In this document: piece by piece, positions 5,423 through 6,508 of the stretch
Position numbering within the stretch: the stretch's first letter is position 1
Layout: the number at the start of each line of letters is the position of its first letter
DNA from: an uncultured Clostridia bacterium
GTDB lineage: Bacteria; Bacillota; Clostridia; Oscillospirales; Acutalibacteraceae
Assembly: GCA_958436475.1 (NCBI GenBank)
Contig: CAUBKG010000081.1
Coordinates: 1-6,508 of the forward strand
Reading direction: 5' to 3'
DNA: 6,508 nucleotides
Translations under genes and position numbers: made by a program
Notes under the pieces: generated by a model
The model's input: only the letters and a program-made list of their open reading frames with translations
Told to the model about the DNA's origin: nothing
The model's database searches: none

Positions 5423-6196
5423 TTGGAAAAGTTGATTAAGATACCATCTTCCATGGATAAACACCTTGCGTCTGGGCAGCAACTTCGAGTGGCGGCCTAT
5501 TGCCGGGTCAGCACGCAGCAGGAGGAGCAAGAAGGCAGCATTAAATTTCAAGAGCAGTACTACGCCCGGCTTATTGATGAAAACCCCAGTTGGACAAACG
5601 CCGGTATCTTTTCAGAACGGAGTACCGGGTTGCGTCTCAAGGACAGGACCGAGTTCCGAGCCATGATGAGGCTGTGCCGCCAAGGCAAAATCGATTTGAT
5701 CCTCACCAAATCTGTCAGCCGATTTGTGCGCAACACGCTGGATTCTATCCAAGTCTTGCGGCAGTTAAAGAAATGGAATGTAGACGTCTACTTTGAGATA
5801 GGCAATCTGTGGCTCCATGAGCAGCAGACGGAGATTGCTCTAACGATGCTGTTCGCCATTGCCCAAGCGGAAAGCACAAGCAAAAGTAGAGACATCAAGT
5901 GGGGGATCCGGCGAGGGTTTCAGAAAGGCACCTCCGGCTATGCGGACTTTGTGTGCTATGGGTACAAGCGCGGCGATGATGGGCAGCTTGCGATTGATGA
6001 GCCGGACGCTGAAATCGTCCACAGGATATTTCAAATGCGAGCCGAGGGACGAAGCCTTGGCGCCATATCCGATTGGCTCTTTGAATACAAAATTCCTTCT
6101 CCCTCCGGGAGGGAACGTTGGAGCAGAGAAACGACAGCAAGCTACTCAAGAATGAGAAGTACACCGGAGATGTGCTGCTTCAGAAGACATTCGTAA
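5423..6196 (+). CDS. Large serine recombinase (site-specific integrase), frameshifted in the recombinase domain
   Basis: This 257-residue frame starts at TTG, with GAGGG (5411-5415) 7 bases upstream. The resolvase-type catalytic domain is intact: 'RVAAYCRVST' gives R28 and the nucleophile S30, 'TKSVSRFVRN' gives R100 and R103, and the long helix segment 'MLFAIAQAESTSKSRDIKWG' (142-161) follows. The recombinase domain starts normally ('GFQKGTSG', 'CYGYKRGDDG', 'IPSPSGRERWSRET') but leaves frame after residue 237 and ends in 17 unrelated residues. The correct continuation is found one frame over from 6136. Intact members excise or integrate mobile elements at att sites. This copy has probably lost recombinase-domain function, although the catalytic domain could still be made. 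It follows the first recombinase fragment by 34 bases in the same direction, and both belong to the less GC-rich accessory segment. Confidence 0.85.
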   Translation: MEKLIKIPSSMDKHLASGQQLRVAAYCRVSTQQEEQEGSIKFQEQYYARLIDENPSWTNAGIFSERSTGLRLKDRTEFRAMMRLCRQGKIDLILTKSVSRFVRNTLDSIQVLRQLKKWNVDVYFEIGNLWLHEQQTEIALTMLFAIAQAESTSKSRDIKWGIRRGFQKGTSGYADFVCYGYKRGDDGQLAIDEPDAEIVHRIFQMRAEGRSLGAISDWLFEYKIPSPSGRERWSRETTASYSRMRSTPEMCCFRRHS

Positions 6197-6327
6197 AGGA
6201 CATACTTGAGGGAAAACAGGTCAAAAATCTTGGAGAGATGGAGAGGTTTCTGATACAGGGGCATCATCCGGCGATTGTGAGCAGAGAGTTGTTTGAACGA
6301 GTTAACGAAATGGGTAGTGACGCATAG
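6136..6327 (+). pseudogene. Out-of-frame C-terminal part of the serine recombinase
   Basis: The frame from 6136 reads SKLLKNEKYTGDVLLQKTF and continues through 'HHPAIVSRELFERVNEM' to TAG at 6325-6327. This is the missing remainder of the recombinase domain begun in the preceding gene; compare 'NKLLSNEKYTGRVLLQKT' in the first fragment. Restoring one base in the AC at 6134-6135, for example ATC for isoleucine, would join the frames as 'WSRETISKLLKNEKYTG'. There is no Shine-Dalgarno or plausible start for independent translation. The product ends in 'MGSDA' right after the domain, so the zinc ribbon and coiled coil of many full-length members are missing. The gene may therefore also be truncated at its 3' end. 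Confidence 0.8.
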
Positions 6328-6353
6328 AACCCAGGAGCAATTTGGAAGCATGC

Positions 6354-6395
6354 GACGAACAACATGCGCGTATCTCAGCGCAGATGTTGTTCGTC
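6354..6395 (+). repeat. Perfect 12-bp inverted repeat with long hairpin potential
   Basis: GACGAACAACAT (6354-6365) is exactly complementary to ATGTTGTTCGTC (6384-6395). An inner GCGC/GCGC pair (6366-6369/6378-6381) closes an 8-base loop. No T tract follows on either strand, so it does not look like an ordinary intrinsic terminator. It lies 26 bases after the broken recombinase ends and could mark an element end, a protein-binding site or the folded end of a lost gene. Confidence 0.75.
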
Positions 6396-6442
6396 TAAGC
6401 TAATTAGATTGTCAATAGATGATTGAGATTGGAGAAATGGCA

Positions 6443-6508
6443 ATGGACTCTTCATACCCTCGGTGTACAAGGGGCAACATGCCTGCCAGCAGCCAAAATG
6501 AGCGTTGG
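6443..6508 (+). CDS. Short open frame running off the window (uncertain)
   Basis: ATG at 6443 with GGAG (6431-6434) 8 bases upstream opens a frame that stays open to the window end. It encodes MDSSYPRCTRGNMPASSQNE and two further residues (an ATG at 6437 is also in frame). I do not recognise the sequence. The opposite strand is open over the same stretch too, so coding is not established, and the only support is the start context. Confidence 0.25.
   Translation, partial: MDSSYPRCTRGNMPASSQNERW

Noticed and set aside
1..6508. CRISPR array or defence-system cluster
   Set aside because: No regularly spaced repeats and no nuclease, helicase or toxin-like genes are present.

Overview
The window reads as chromosome of a GC-rich anaerobic Clostridia-type Firmicute (an Oscillospiraceae-like gut anaerobe is my guess). 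The basis is a recognisable [FeFe]-hydrogenase maturase HydG with its companion TM1266-type regulator, strong purine-rich Shine-Dalgarno sequences, GTG and TTG starts, and clean intrinsic terminators. All supported genes lie on the + strand.

Layout. Positions 2-49 are the last codons of an upstream gene, possibly malic enzyme, closed by a strong terminator (66-90). Next is an SLC13/ArsB-type membrane transporter (117-1256). Its stop codon lies inside an extended -10 promoter (1231-1259) that should start a roughly 210-nt leader. The leader is rich in hairpins and ends in a perfect intrinsic terminator (1442-1475). It precedes a two-gene hydrogenase unit: a small TM1266-like regulator (1497-1751) and hydG (1789-3207), closed by an 11-bp-stem terminator (3233-3264). 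A monocistronic dGTPase-like HD hydrolase (3320-4528) follows with its own terminator. A consensus promoter then drives tRNA-Thr(GGU) (4697-4772), also followed by a terminator hairpin.

From about 4820 onward the sequence has a less GC-rich, accessory character. It holds two decayed large serine recombinase genes. The first (4894-5388) has only the DNA-binding 'recombinase' domain and no catalytic domain. The second (5423-6327) has an intact catalytic domain, but a one-base frameshift near 6134 splits its DNA-binding domain and it stops soon after that domain. A perfect 12-bp inverted repeat (6354-6395) and a short open frame running off the window follow. This looks like the remnant of an integrative element downstream of a tRNA gene.

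How the genes relate. HydG makes the Fe(CO)2(CN) precursor of the hydrogenase H-cluster, and the TM1266 protein is a presumed regulator of the same system; hydE, hydF and the hydrogenase are not in this window. The dGTPase and tRNA are housekeeping neighbours. The most interesting unexplained element is the leader RNA at about 1266-1475. It has its own promoter, multiple hairpins and a terminator ahead of hydrogenase maturation genes, and I could not match it to a riboswitch class that I know.
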